Shown: positions 24,215 through 33,278 of the stretch, piece by piece
How the letters are laid out: each line of letters starts with the position of its first letter
Position numbering within the stretch: position 1 is the first letter of the stretch
Assembly: GCA_964640125.1 (NCBI GenBank)
Contig: CAZXGG010000009.1
Span: 1 to 64,000, forward strand
Source: G020353115 sp964640125
Lineage (GTDB): Bacteria; Bacteroidota; Bacteroidia; Bacteroidales; VadinHA17
Reading direction: 5' to 3'
DNA length: 64,000 nt
Translations under genes and position numbers: made by a program
The notes under the pieces: model-generated
The model's input: the letters and a program-made list of their open reading frames with translations, nothing else
Databases searched by the model: none
What the model was told of the DNA's origin: nothing

Positions 24215-24991
24215 GTGAGCGAGTATTACACATTAATCACGGGCAGCAGCTCGGGAATAGGAAAAGCGTTGGCAATGGAATGTGCCCGGAGAAAGCAAAA
24301 TCTTCTCCTGGTTGCTTTACCGGGTACTGCCCTTGAAAAATTCTCAGAAAAACTCAATAATGAGCTGGGGATACGATCTGATTTCTTTGGTACAGACCTT
24401 ACGGAGAAGGGAGCTGCACAGGAAGTATACGAATGGACCAGGGAAAAAAATTATAGCGTCAACATACTGATCAACAACGCTGGAATAAGTTTCGAAGGTC
24501 CATTTGAACAGTGCTCAACTGAATTTTATGAAAAAAGCCTGAAGTTGAATATGGGAGCTTTAGTGTCACTAACCCGTTTATTCATACCCGATATGAAAGA
24601 GCTTCCAAAAGCGCATATTTTAAACGTCGCCAGTGTGGCTTCCTATTTCCCCATCCCTTATAAATCGGTTTATTCAGCCTCAAAAATGTTTGTTCTTTCC
24701 TTTAGCCGGTCGTTGCGTGAAGAGTTTAAAAAAACAAATATCCGGATTTCAGTAGTTGCACCCGGACCGGTGGTCACAAATAGAAGAACGGCAATCAGTG
24801 CAATCGAAAAAGGGAAAATTGCACGGATGATGCATTCAAGGGTTAACTGCGTGGCACACTACGCTATTGAGAAGATGCTGCAAAACAAAGCCTTTATCAA
24901 GCCCGGTTTCTTAAGTAAATCCATTTTCCTGATTGAAAAGATCCTGCCAACAACCATAAAAATGAAGTTAGCTACACTTATATTCAGATAA
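24215..24991 (+). CDS. Short-chain dehydrogenase/reductase
   Basis: A classical SDR of 258 residues. It shows the nucleotide-binding TGSSSGIGKALA motif (about 9-20), the NNAG motif (ILINNAGISFEGP, about 88), the catalytic Ser (NVASVASYFP) and the YxxxK motif YSASKMFV (about 152-156). The cofactor is NAD(P)(H); the substrate is unknown. It starts with GTG at 24215 and ends 2 nt before the nitrilase gene, so the two are probably co-translated and may act in one pathway. The C-terminal hydrophobic stretch (LSKSIFLIEKILPTTIKM) may peripherally attach it to membranes, as in some steroid/lipid-type SDRs. Confidence 0.85.
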   Translation: MSEYYTLITGSSSGIGKALAMECARRKQNLLLVALPGTALEKFSEKLNNELGIRSDFFGTDLTEKGAAQEVYEWTREKNYSVNILINNAGISFEGPFEQCSTEFYEKSLKLNMGALVSLTRLFIPDMKELPKAHILNVASVASYFPIPYKSVYSASKMFVLSFSRSLREEFKKTNIRISVVAPGPVVTNRRTAISAIEKGKIARMMHSRVNCVAHYAIEKMLQNKAFIKPGFLSKSIFLIEKILPTTIKMKLATLIFR

Positions 24992-24993
24992 AC

Positions 24994-25923
24994 ATGGTAA
25001 ATATAGGTATCATCCAGCATGCTCCGGTTAACATGGATCTCCCAAAGAGCCTTGATAAAGCAGTTTCTCTCATACAGGAAGCGGCACAAAAGGGTGCAGA
25101 ATTAATCCTCTTCGGCGAATCCTGGTTGTCCGGTTATCCGGCATGGCTTGATCATTCACCGGATGTATCCCTCTGGGACCACGATCCGATGAAAAATGTG
25201 TTTTCCAGGATGATGCAAAACAGCATTCAGATTCCCGGAAAGGAGACCAAACTAATTGGTAGAATCGCCCGGAAGCTGAACGTTATTATCGGAATGGGTG
25301 TCAATGAACGTATCAATCAAGGATACGGAAACGGTAGCTTATTCAACAGCCTGATCCTTTTTGCTCCATCCGGTGATATTGTGGTTCATCACAGAAAGCT
25401 TATGCCAACCTATACGGAAAAATTGCTGTATGGACAGGGTGATGGGTTTGGGCTAATAACCTATCCTGCCCGTTTTGGTAGAATAGGAGGATTAATTTGC
25501 TGGGAACACTGGATGCCCCATGCAAGGCAAGCACTGCATCATGATGGAGAACTGGTTCATATTGCACTTTGGCCAAGTGTACACGAAGTTCATCAGTTGG
25601 CCAGCCGGCATTATGCATTTGAAGGTAGGTGCTTTGTTATCGCCATAGGTCAAATGATGAAGGTTGCAGATATCCCGGATGAATTAACCATTCCCAATGA
25701 TTTACGAAGAGGTTCTGACCGGTATATCCTGAATGGAGGAAGTTGCATTATCAGCCCCACCGGAACCTTCATTCTTGAACCGGTTTTCGATGAGGAGAAA
25801 ATAATCCTTTACGGAATTGAACCTCAGGATGCGATCGGGGAAAAGATGACACTCGATACAGCCGGTCACTATTACAGACCGGACATATTTACTTTCGATA
25901 TCAACAGGGGCAGACCGGAATAG
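24994..25923 (+). CDS. Nitrilase-type carbon-nitrogen hydrolase
   Basis: The 309-residue protein is a member of the nitrilase branch of the C-N hydrolase superfamily. The catalytic triad is readable: Glu42 in LFGESWLSGYPAW, Lys135 in HHRKLMPTYTEK and Cys169 in CWEHWMP. The last motif, with CWEHWMPHAR and YPAW, is typical of true nitrilases (branch 1) rather than amidases, though length is a little short of the usual ~330-350. Branch-1 enzymes hydrolyse nitriles to acids and ammonia; some make amides. It is coupled to an SDR gene two bases upstream. The pair could detoxify or use a plant-derived nitrile, but that is guesswork. Confidence 0.85.
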   Translation: MVNIGIIQHAPVNMDLPKSLDKAVSLIQEAAQKGAELILFGESWLSGYPAWLDHSPDVSLWDHDPMKNVFSRMMQNSIQIPGKETKLIGRIARKLNVIIGMGVNERINQGYGNGSLFNSLILFAPSGDIVVHHRKLMPTYTEKLLYGQGDGFGLITYPARFGRIGGLICWEHWMPHARQALHHDGELVHIALWPSVHEVHQLASRHYAFEGRCFVIAIGQMMKVADIPDELTIPNDLRRGSDRYILNGGSCIISPTGTFILEPVFDEEKIILYGIEPQDAIGEKMTLDTAGHYYRPDIFTFDINRGRPE

Positions 25924-25931
25924 AAAACCGG

Positions 25932-26306
25932 TTACTCAAACTCAATGAAGTTGAAATTGGTATCCAGTATGGAAGCGTAATATTCTCCCCGCTCGAGGAT
26001 ATCATCATCCCCCTCTTCATAGAACCAGTTGATCACCAATCTCAGTCCCATTTCAGTTAGCCTGCTGAGTTGCTGAAGAATGGTTAAAATATACTTCGCC
26101 GAGCCACTGTTGAAATATTCAAGTTTAATCTCAACGGTGGTCACCTCTTTTGGACTTTTACAATAATCCTCGATCCAGACAACCAGGGGATCAAAAAATT
26201 TTGCCGGGTCTTCGTGTATCGACCGGCCGTTCATCTTAATCAACCCTTCCGGATCCAGAATAATGGCTGGTGTCTTCTTTGTGCTCTCAACAACGACTCG
26301 TTCCAT
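25932..26306 (-). CDS. SiaC-like regulatory phosphoprotein (DUF1987)
   Basis: This 124-residue protein matches the SiaC/DUF1987 family, with the GRSIHEDPAKFFDPLVVWIEDYCK motif split over residues 27-50 and LEYFNSGSAKYILTILQQLSRL (about 63-84). It has the STAS-like fold composition. In Pseudomonas, SiaC is phosphorylated by SiaB, dephosphorylated by the PP2C-type phosphatase SiaA, and activates a diguanylate cyclase. No SiaB or cyclase gene lies next to it here, but a SpoIIE phosphatase is encoded at 8504-10987. The gene is convergent with the nitrilase gene and separated from it by 8 nt. Confidence 0.8.
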   Translation of the reverse strand: MERVVVESTKKTPAIILDPEGLIKMNGRSIHEDPAKFFDPLVVWIEDYCKSPKEVTTVEIKLEYFNSGSAKYILTILQQLSRLTEMGLRLVINWFYEEGDDDILERGEYYASILDTNFNFIEFE

Positions 26307-26384
26307 ACGCTATTCTTTCAAGGAATAAAGATATAATTTTGTTCCATAAAATGAAAAGATGCTCATTTTTTAATTTCTCTGTAA

Positions 26385-27521
26385 TCAGTTTACTTCCAGG
26401 TTATCTCTGGAAGGCAATTCAGGAAACGGAATGTGTGGTTCGGTCTGGTACCAGAACGCTACGGAAGAGATGTCATCCTGAAGTGGCAGATACCTTCCTC
26501 CGCTTCTCCACCCCAGTGCCTGAATGGTTACTTTCAGGTCCTTTTCGAACCGAACGGGATCGGTAATGTGCCATCGATACATTCCCAGCCGGGTTTGCGA
26601 TTCCCATAACCCATCCGGTTTAAAAACATGAAAGCCGGCATAGGGTGTCGTGTATTCTTTGTAATCACCTTCAGAGGTAAAACCATACGATCCGCAAAAA
26701 TAATCTTCAGTTCCTGTGCCACAGATGGTTGGAAACTCAGCATCGCCATCCATGTAAAATTTGATCTCTCCTTCGCCCCACCATCCGGAATTATTCGATC
26801 CCCAGGCAAGATAGGTACCAACGTAATGGCCCTGTCCCTTCACCCTGTCCAGGATGGTGTAGACCTTTTTATAGGGAAGTGGGTTTTCCCTCCTGAACTG
26901 GGCATGGAAATAAGCAGCATCATCCGGCACAGCGGTTAAGGTATAGTTAATCTGATAATAGAGCGTCATGCGGTTATCATCGATGTTCTCAACCGTGATT
27001 TTGCATCCCTTCCGGAAAGGCATTACCCAGTAACAGTTTAGTCCACTGCCGGGATTCACGCAGACTGCCAGGGATGATATCTGCTTGAATTTGCCCCATC
27101 CTACACCAAAGAAATCACCCAGAGGAACTTCCACGGAAGGGGCCTTTTCATTGTCCCAGTAAATCCGCAGGATCGAGAATCTCCAATTGCCGGATGGAGT
27201 CATCCAGATTTGCTGAACTGCTCCCGGACCTTCGATCTCAGCGATGGTAAAAGTCTGTCCCGGTTCAATGTGGATATAGGGATTCACTTTCCATCCCTGT
27301 CCCAATTCCCGGGCAGCATGTCCAGCATTCCCCTCCTCCAGGGTAGCCATACCTCCCTTTCCCTGCTCTCCTGTAAAATTTTCGGGACTAATGGATCTGG
27401 TCTTTGCATTCGAAAGACGGTACAGGTTATTCAAATGCACATTCAATCCGTTAAAACCTTCCTGTGCCATAGCAAGAATAAAAATAGAAAATAATGTTAA
27501 ACAAAGGGTCAATTTTTTCAT
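26385..27521 (-). CDS. Glycoside hydrolase family 172 (DUF2961) protein
   Basis: The 378-residue protein carries a signal peptide (LTLCLTLFSIFILAMAQ) and one DUF2961/GH172 beta-jelly-roll domain. Recognisable motifs are AGHAARELGQGWKVNPYIHIEPG (split over about 67-90), GPGAVQQIWMT (about 98), VEVPLGDFFGVGWG (about 130), FYMDGDAEFPTICGTGTEDYF (about 250-270) and GMYRWHITDPVRFEKDL (about 320). GH172 enzymes include difructose-dianhydride synthases and alpha-fructofuranosidase or arabinofuranosidase activities acting on D-arabinan. It is probably secreted to the periplasm. There are no SusCD genes next to it, so it is not in an obvious polysaccharide utilisation locus. Confidence 0.85.
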   Translation of the reverse strand: MKKLTLCLTLFSIFILAMAQEGFNGLNVHLNNLYRLSNAKTRSISPENFTGEQGKGGMATLEEGNAGHAARELGQGWKVNPYIHIEPGQTFTIAEIEGPGAVQQIWMTPSGNWRFSILRIYWDNEKAPSVEVPLGDFFGVGWGKFKQISSLAVCVNPGSGLNCYWVMPFRKGCKITVENIDDNRMTLYYQINYTLTAVPDDAAYFHAQFRRENPLPYKKVYTILDRVKGQGHYVGTYLAWGSNNSGWWGEGEIKFYMDGDAEFPTICGTGTEDYFCGSYGFTSEGDYKEYTTPYAGFHVFKPDGLWESQTRLGMYRWHITDPVRFEKDLKVTIQALGWRSGGRYLPLQDDISSVAFWYQTEPHIPFPELPSRDNLEVN

Positions 27522-27567
27522 GGTTCCGGTTTTTTGATTTATCGATACTTGATACTTGTCAGGTGGT

Positions 27568-28587
27568 TTATATAGGGAACCGGGCTACAGGCGATACGTC
27601 CAACCCGGAAAATTCTTTTTTCAAATACTTGTAGTAACCGGTAGTTGCTATCATTGCCGCATTATCTGTTGTATATCTGATCTCCGGGATATAGATCTTC
27701 CAACCCATTTTTCCGGCATGTTTTTCCAGTGCGGTACGTAAACCGGAATTTGCCGATACACCTCCCGCAATGGCGATCTGCTGAATACCCGTTTCTTCCG
27801 ATGCAGACACCAGTTTTTCAATCAATACCTCAACAATAGTTGACTGGAGAGCAGCAGAGAGATCCGGCAGGTTTTGCTTGATAAACTCCGGGTTATCTTT
27901 TACGTGGTCGCGGATCAGGTACAGAAACGAAGTTTTCAGTCCACTGAAGCTAAAATCCAAGCCGCTGATCTGCGGTTTCGAAAATCTGAAAGCCTGGGGA
28001 TTTCCTGATTTGGCAAGCCTGTCAATCTGGGGCCCTGCAGGGTAGGACAGCCCCACCACCTTGCCGCATTTATCAAACGCTTCCCCGGCTGCATCATCAA
28101 TGGTTCTCCCAATGGTTTCCATCTCAAGATAATCCCTGACAACGACCAGTTCGGTATGGCCTCCTGAAACCAGCAAGCACAAGAACGGGAAATCCGGGTA
28201 TCTCTTTTTCTCTCCTTTCTCCCGGATAAAATGGGTCAATACATGAGCCTGCAGGTGATTGACCTCAATTAGGGGTATCTCTCTGGCAAGAGCAAATCCT
28301 TTTGCAAAGCTTGTTCCCACCAGAAGCGATCCGAGTAGCCCCGGACCTTTCGTAAAAGCAACAGCTGATAGGGATTCAATGGGTATCCCGGCATCACTCA
28401 ATGCCCGGTCAACCACGGGAACAATGTTTTGCTGATGTGCCCTGGAAGCCAGTTCAGGAACCACACCACCATACGATTTATGCACATCCTGGTTGGAAAT
28501 TATATTCGACAGAATAAACCCGTCCCGGACAATTGCCGCAGATGTATCGTCACAGGAAGATTCAATACCGAGGATGATGATGCTCAT
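27568..28587 (-). CDS. tsaD: tRNA N6-adenosine threonylcarbamoyltransferase
   Basis: TsaD transfers threonylcarbamoyl from threonylcarbamoyl-AMP to A37 of ANN-decoding tRNAs, with TsaB and TsaE. The 339-residue length is normal. The N-terminal ASKHA signature LGIESSCDDTSAAI, the metal ligands in NHLQAHVLTHF (about 110), LLVSGGHTELV (about 135) and IAGGVSANSGLR (about 270) are all present. The ATG is at 28585-28587, 36 nt from the start of the divergent tamB gene, so the two share a very short promoter region. The identification is certain. Confidence 0.97.
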   Translation of the reverse strand: MSIIILGIESSCDDTSAAIVRDGFILSNIISNQDVHKSYGGVVPELASRAHQQNIVPVVDRALSDAGIPIESLSAVAFTKGPGLLGSLLVGTSFAKGFALAREIPLIEVNHLQAHVLTHFIREKGEKKRYPDFPFLCLLVSGGHTELVVVRDYLEMETIGRTIDDAAGEAFDKCGKVVGLSYPAGPQIDRLAKSGNPQAFRFSKPQISGLDFSFSGLKTSFLYLIRDHVKDNPEFIKQNLPDLSAALQSTIVEVLIEKLVSASEETGIQQIAIAGGVSANSGLRTALEKHAGKMGWKIYIPEIRYTTDNAAMIATTGYYKYLKKEFSGLDVSPVARFPI

Positions 28588-28623
28588 TTTAATACCCTAA
28601 TATACTGGTAATTTGAACTATTT

Positions 28624-31600
28624 TTGCTTTTTTTACGTTTTATTATAAACATTAAATTTATCAAAAAAAGATATAAAATATCATTCCTTATCCTGCTTAT
28701 CCTTCTCCTTGTTCCGGTGAGTGGTTATTTTGCATTGCAAAACAGCAAGGTGCAAACCTTCCTTGTACATCGTATTACAAAGGAGCTGTCTGAAAGCCTT
28801 AATGCCAAATTTACGGTAGAATCCGTTCATTTTAAATTCTTTAACAGGCTGGTTCTCCATAACGTGATGGTTGAAGATCAGCAGCAGGATACATTGTTAT
28901 TTACCAGGCAGTTAACCGGTCACATTAAATCCTTTAACCGCAAAAAGAAAAAAATCGCATTATCCAGGGTTATTCTTGAACAGACAAGCTTTAACCTGAA
29001 GACAGACTCTGCCGGTACAATCAACCTGAAATTCATCATCCATGCGATCAAGAGCCGGCAAGACACTTCCGGTGCTAACCTGGATCTGAGCATTTCCAGA
29101 ATCGAGTTACGCGAATCCTCCTTCTCCCTGAAGCTATACAAGTCCAGACAAAAAAAGGAAGGTATCAACTTCACAGATCTTAATCTGAATGATCTTTCAG
29201 TTGAACTGGATGATTTTTATATTCTCAATGATACTGTCGGATTTCAAATTAACGACCTTGCATTTACCGATAAAAGTGGATTCCATGTTGACCGGTGGAA
29301 TACCCATTTTCAGATTTGCCCAACCTGCCTGGAATTTACTGATGTATCTATCATTACACCCCTTTCCGAACTGTTTGCAGAAAAATTATCCTTTAACTAC
29401 CGGGATTACGATGATTTGAAAGATTTCATTAACAGGGTGGATCTTGACCTTGGGATCAATGCCTCAGACCTTGATTTTCAAGATATTGCTTACTTTGCCC
29501 CCGGTTTGAGCTGGATGAATCAGAACATAGACCTTAGCGGCAGGTTTACAGGCAATATCAGTGACTTCAAGGGGAAACGTGTATTGATTCAATTTTCCGA
29601 TTTGACGCGGATAGAAGGCAATTTTGAGATTGAGGGCCTGCCGGACATCAATGAAGCATTCCTATTTGTCGACATCAAAAACATGACCACAAGCATTGAG
29701 AACCTGGAGCAGTTTGAAAAACCAGGAACGGGAGAAAAGATCGTGCTGCCTGAAAGCTTTAAACGATTAGAGATCATCAATTTTGATGGAAATTTTACCG
29801 GTTTTATCGATGATTTTGTTACCTATGGCACGTTCACTTCAAACCTGGGAGCCATCTCTACTGACCTGTCAATAAAACCCGACACAGCCGGATTCCTGGA
29901 CTTCAGGGGCAGGCTCAAAACATTCGATTTCGATATTGGCAAACTAACCAGCAGCGAGAAATTCGTTGGCAAATTGAATATGAATGTCATTCTGGACGGA
30001 CAGATCCAGTCGGCTGAAGAATTTATCGCATCGCTGGAAGGAATTGTTGAAGGCATAGAAGTTAACGGATACGATTACACGAACATTAGTGTTGAAGGTG
30101 ATTTTACCGAAAAAGCGTATGATGGATCCATTTCCATTGAAGATCCTAACGTGAAGCTTGATTTTCTCGGTCGGCTTGATTTCTCAGGTGATATCCCGGA
30201 ATTTGATTTTACGGCGAATGTTCTGAGGGTTAAGCTGCATAACCTGAACATCGATAAAGCCGATACAAACTCGCTCCTCTCTTTTTTACTGACAGCCAAT
30301 TTTACCGGGAACAACATGGATAATATGAATGGAGATATCAAACTTCTTAACCTAAATTTTGACCGGCTTGGTAAAAACCTCCAGGTTTACGATTTTACCC
30401 TGACAGCTGATAACCAGATTGATACAAGCTCCATTAAACTCAGGACAGATTTTGTTGACGGGGAACTGATTGGTAAATATGAATTTGCTTACATGCCCTC
30501 TTCCATTCAATCCTTTGTTTCCCAATATATTCCGGCAATCTTTGGATCACGTATAGATACCTCAGGCATCAACCTGAACCAGTTTGGATTCGATCTCCGG
30601 TTTAAAAATACAGATAAACTGACCTCTTTTTTCTTCCCGGACTATTCCGTCTCTGAAAATGCCAGATTAAGTGGTCAGTTTGATCCTGTAAGAAACAGGC
30701 TATCGATGGAAGGCAAAGCAGACCAGCTTGTATTTAAAGGAAATGAAATCAATAATCTTCTATTTACTTCCGAATGCATCGACAGCCTGTTCTACCTCAA
30801 CCTGCTTAGTGATGATATGACTATCGGAGGAAATCTTGATTTTCAGAATATTCACATTTCATCCGATGCAATAGATAACAGGCTGGATCTTACCATAAAA
30901 TGGATGAATGTGGATAGCTTACGGAATGAAGGGATTCTGAATGCAACAGCCAATTTTTCCCGGGAAAATGATGTGAGCAAACCACACATCGACATATTGA
31001 TCGATCGTACAAACATTTACATCAAAGATTTGTTATGGCTCATTAATCAGAGCACAATAGAGGTGGATTCAACGTTGATCACCATCAATGATTTCTCTGT
31101 AGCCAGAGAGGACCAGCTTTTCCTGGTTTCCGGAACAGTTTCTGAACATGAAACCGATACGTTGCATGTGGAATTTCAAAACCTGATGCTTTCTTCACTC
31201 AACGCATTAACAAAAACCGACAGGATTCAACTGGATGGTATTGCTAACGGTGAAGCCGATTTCTCGGGAGTGTATCATAATCCGCTTTTCCGTTCCGATA
31301 TTGAGATTGAAGACCTGGTTATCAATGAAGAATTTCTCGGAAATTCGCGGATAGTAAGTACCTGGGATACGTTGAATAATAACCTTCATCTTCATACATA
31401 CACTAAACGGGGAGAGTTAACCACCCTGGATCTTGAGGGTGATTATTCCCCTTATAACAAGGAAATTGATTTTTCCCTGAACCTTAACAAACTGAGATTA
31501 AACATATTCCGCCCTTTCCTGAGGAATCTTGCATCCGATCTCAATGGAATAGCTACCGGGGAGATCCGGGTTGAGGGGACACTCAATCAACCGCTCACTA

Positions 31601-33114
31601 ACGGAATGATTACACTCCAAAAAACCTCTTTTATCATCGACTACCTGCAAACGAAGTATAATTTTACGGATGAGTTTACCATTACCGATAACATCATCTC
31701 GTTTAGTGATGTCCAGGTTTTTGATCCTTACGGAAATGTTGCAATAACCAGAGGAACCATATCGAATGAATACTTCAGAAATTTTGTTTTTAACATCACG
31801 CTTGAACCCAAAAAATTCCTCTTCCTGTCAACCCGTGAAGAGGATAATAATGATTTTTTTGGCACTGCCTATGGAACCGGGATTGTTAAAATTACAGGTC
31901 CTCCCAAAAACCTGATGCTCGATGTTTCGGCGAAAACCGAAAGCGGTACCCGGTTTTTCATACCCTTGAATCCGGAAGGGGATGTTGCCGCATATAGTTT
32001 TGTAACCTTTATTAGCACAGGCGTTCAGGAAACCGTTGAAAAGGAAAATAACCGGTACGAAGTTAATCTGTCCGGTATTGAAATGAAGTTTGACCTTGAA
32101 GTAACTCCCGAAGCGGAAGTCCAGCTGGTATTCGATTCAAAAATCGGAGATATCATAAAAGCCACCGGATCGGGAAAAATAACCCTGTTGATCAATACCC
32201 TTGGAGACTTCCGCATTTATGGTGACTACCAGATTGAAAGTGGAGATTATCTCTTTACGCTTCAGAATGTGATCAACAAGAGATTCACCGTACGCAAAGG
32301 GGGTACCATTACCTGGAACGGAGACCCGGCGGATGCTTACATTAACCTGCAGGCAGTCTATAACGTCAGAACATCTCTTCGAAACCTCTTTAACGATGAG
32401 TCCTATAACAAACGATATCCCGTCGAGTGTCAGTTAAACCTGTCCAATAAACTGACGAATCCGGATATCCAGCTTGATATCCTTCTCCCTACTGCTGATG
32501 AGGAGACAAAAACCCTGTTGAAAAATTCGTTGAATACGGAAGAGAAGTTAAGCAAACAGTTTCTTTCCCTGCTGGTTATTAACAGTTTCCTGCCCGATCC
32601 CAACCTGGCATCTTCAGCGGACCAACATTCCAGGACATCGGATTACGCTCCTGCTGTCGGGGTAACCACCAGCGAATTGTTATCGAATCAGTTGAGTTAT
32701 TGGCTTTCGCAGATCAGCAATGATTTTGACATCGGTTTCAGCTACATGCCAGGGGATGAAATTACCACCAATCAGGTAGAGGTAGCATTATCAACCCAGT
32801 TGCTAAACGACCGGGTAACCATAAATACAAATCTGGGTGTGGGAGGACAAAACGTGGAAGCACAGAATGCCCCTACGGGCGAATCATCAGAAAATACTTC
32901 CAACATCGTGGGTGATTTTTCTGTCGATATCAAATTAACACGGAGTGGTAAACTCAGGATGAAGGCGTTTAACAGAGCCAATGACAACCGGTTGTATGAA
33001 CTGGCTCCCTATACTCAGGGTATTGGATTGTTTTACCGTGAGGACTTCAATAGTTTTAAGGAGCTCATGAACAAGTATTGGAGCAAGCTTTTCTCCCAAA
33101 AGAAGGAGCTCTGA
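28624..33114 (+). CDS. tamB: TamB/YtfN-type translocation and assembly module, AsmA-like
   Basis: This 1496-residue protein has one N-terminal membrane helix (about 17-36, ISFLILLILLLVPVSGYFAL). A very long periplasmic beta-rich region follows, and the C-terminal TamB domain (about 1050-1490) includes the DFRIYGDYQIESGDYLFTL and VNKRFTVRKGGTITWNG motifs (about 1200-1235). TamB proteins form hydrophobic-groove bridges between inner and outer membranes and are linked to phospholipid transport and barrel assembly. The start is TTG at 28624, as no ATG precedes the membrane helix; this TTG overlaps a -7-like TATTTTTG, so a leaderless or alternative non-ATG start is possible. The BamA-like partner TamA is not adjacent. 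Confidence 0.9.
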   Translation: MLFLRFIINIKFIKKRYKISFLILLILLLVPVSGYFALQNSKVQTFLVHRITKELSESLNAKFTVESVHFKFFNRLVLHNVMVEDQQQDTLLFTRQLTGHIKSFNRKKKKIALSRVILEQTSFNLKTDSAGTINLKFIIHAIKSRQDTSGANLDLSISRIELRESSFSLKLYKSRQKKEGINFTDLNLNDLSVELDDFYILNDTVGFQINDLAFTDKSGFHVDRWNTHFQICPTCLEFTDVSIITPLSELFAEKLSFNYRDYDDLKDFINRVDLDLGINASDLDFQDIAYFAPGLSWMNQNIDLSGRFTGNISDFKGKRVLIQFSDLTRIEGNFEIEGLPDINEAFLFVDIKNMTTSIENLEQFEKPGTGEKIVLPESFKRLEIINFDGNFTGFIDDFVTYGTFTSNLGAISTDLSIKPDTAGFLDFRGRLKTFDFDIGKLTSSEKFVGKLNMNVILDGQIQSAEEFIASLEGIVEGIEVNGYDYTNISVEGDFTEKAYDGSISIEDPNVKLDFLGRLDFSGDIPEFDFTANVLRVKLHNLNIDKADTNSLLSFLLTANFTGNNMDNMNGDIKLLNLNFDRLGKNLQVYDFTLTADNQIDTSSIKLRTDFVDGELIGKYEFAYMPSSIQSFVSQYIPAIFGSRIDTSGINLNQFGFDLRFKNTDKLTSFFFPDYSVSENARLSGQFDPVRNRLSMEGKADQLVFKGNEINNLLFTSECIDSLFYLNLLSDDMTIGGNLDFQNIHISSDAIDNRLDLTIKWMNVDSLRNEGILNATANFSRENDVSKPHIDILIDRTNIYIKDLLWLINQSTIEVDSTLITINDFSVAREDQLFLVSGTVSEHETDTLHVEFQNLMLSSLNALTKTDRIQLDGIANGEADFSGVYHNPLFRSDIEIEDLVINEEFLGNSRIVSTWDTLNNNLHLHTYTKRGELTTLDLEGDYSPYNKEIDFSLNLNKLRLNIFRPFLRNLASDLNGIATGEIRVEGTLNQPLTNGMITLQKTSFIIDYLQTKYNFTDEFTITDNIISFSDVQVFDPYGNVAITRGTISNEYFRNFVFNITLEPKKFLFLSTREEDNNDFFGTAYGTGIVKITGPPKNLMLDVSAKTESGTRFFIPLNPEGDVAAYSFVTFISTGVQETVEKENNRYEVNLSGIEMKFDLEVTPEAEVQLVFDSKIGDIIKATGSGKITLLINTLGDFRIYGDYQIESGDYLFTLQNVINKRFTVRKGGTITWNGDPADAYINLQAVYNVRTSLRNLFNDESYNKRYPVECQLNLSNKLTNPDIQLDILLPTADEETKTLLKNSLNTEEKLSKQFLSLLVINSFLPDPNLASSADQHSRTSDYAPAVGVTTSELLSNQLSYWLSQISNDFDIGFSYMPGDEITTNQVEVALSTQLLNDRVTINTNLGVGGQNVEAQNAPTGESSENTSNIVGDFSVDIKLTRSGKLRMKAFNRANDNRLYELAPYTQGIGLFYREDFNSFKELMNKYWSKLFSQKKEL

Positions 33115-33278
33115 ACAGACCCTTCAAATTATTTGCAGGTTTTTTCTGTTTTTCAACAAAACGCATAACCGTTGTTAATATTTTCTGTAAATTCGCAGCT
33201 TTCAAAGTTGCAGTATTCAAGATTACCTGATCAAATTTTTCTATTTTTGTTGTCAACAAAAAACCGGATAGCTGAGAT

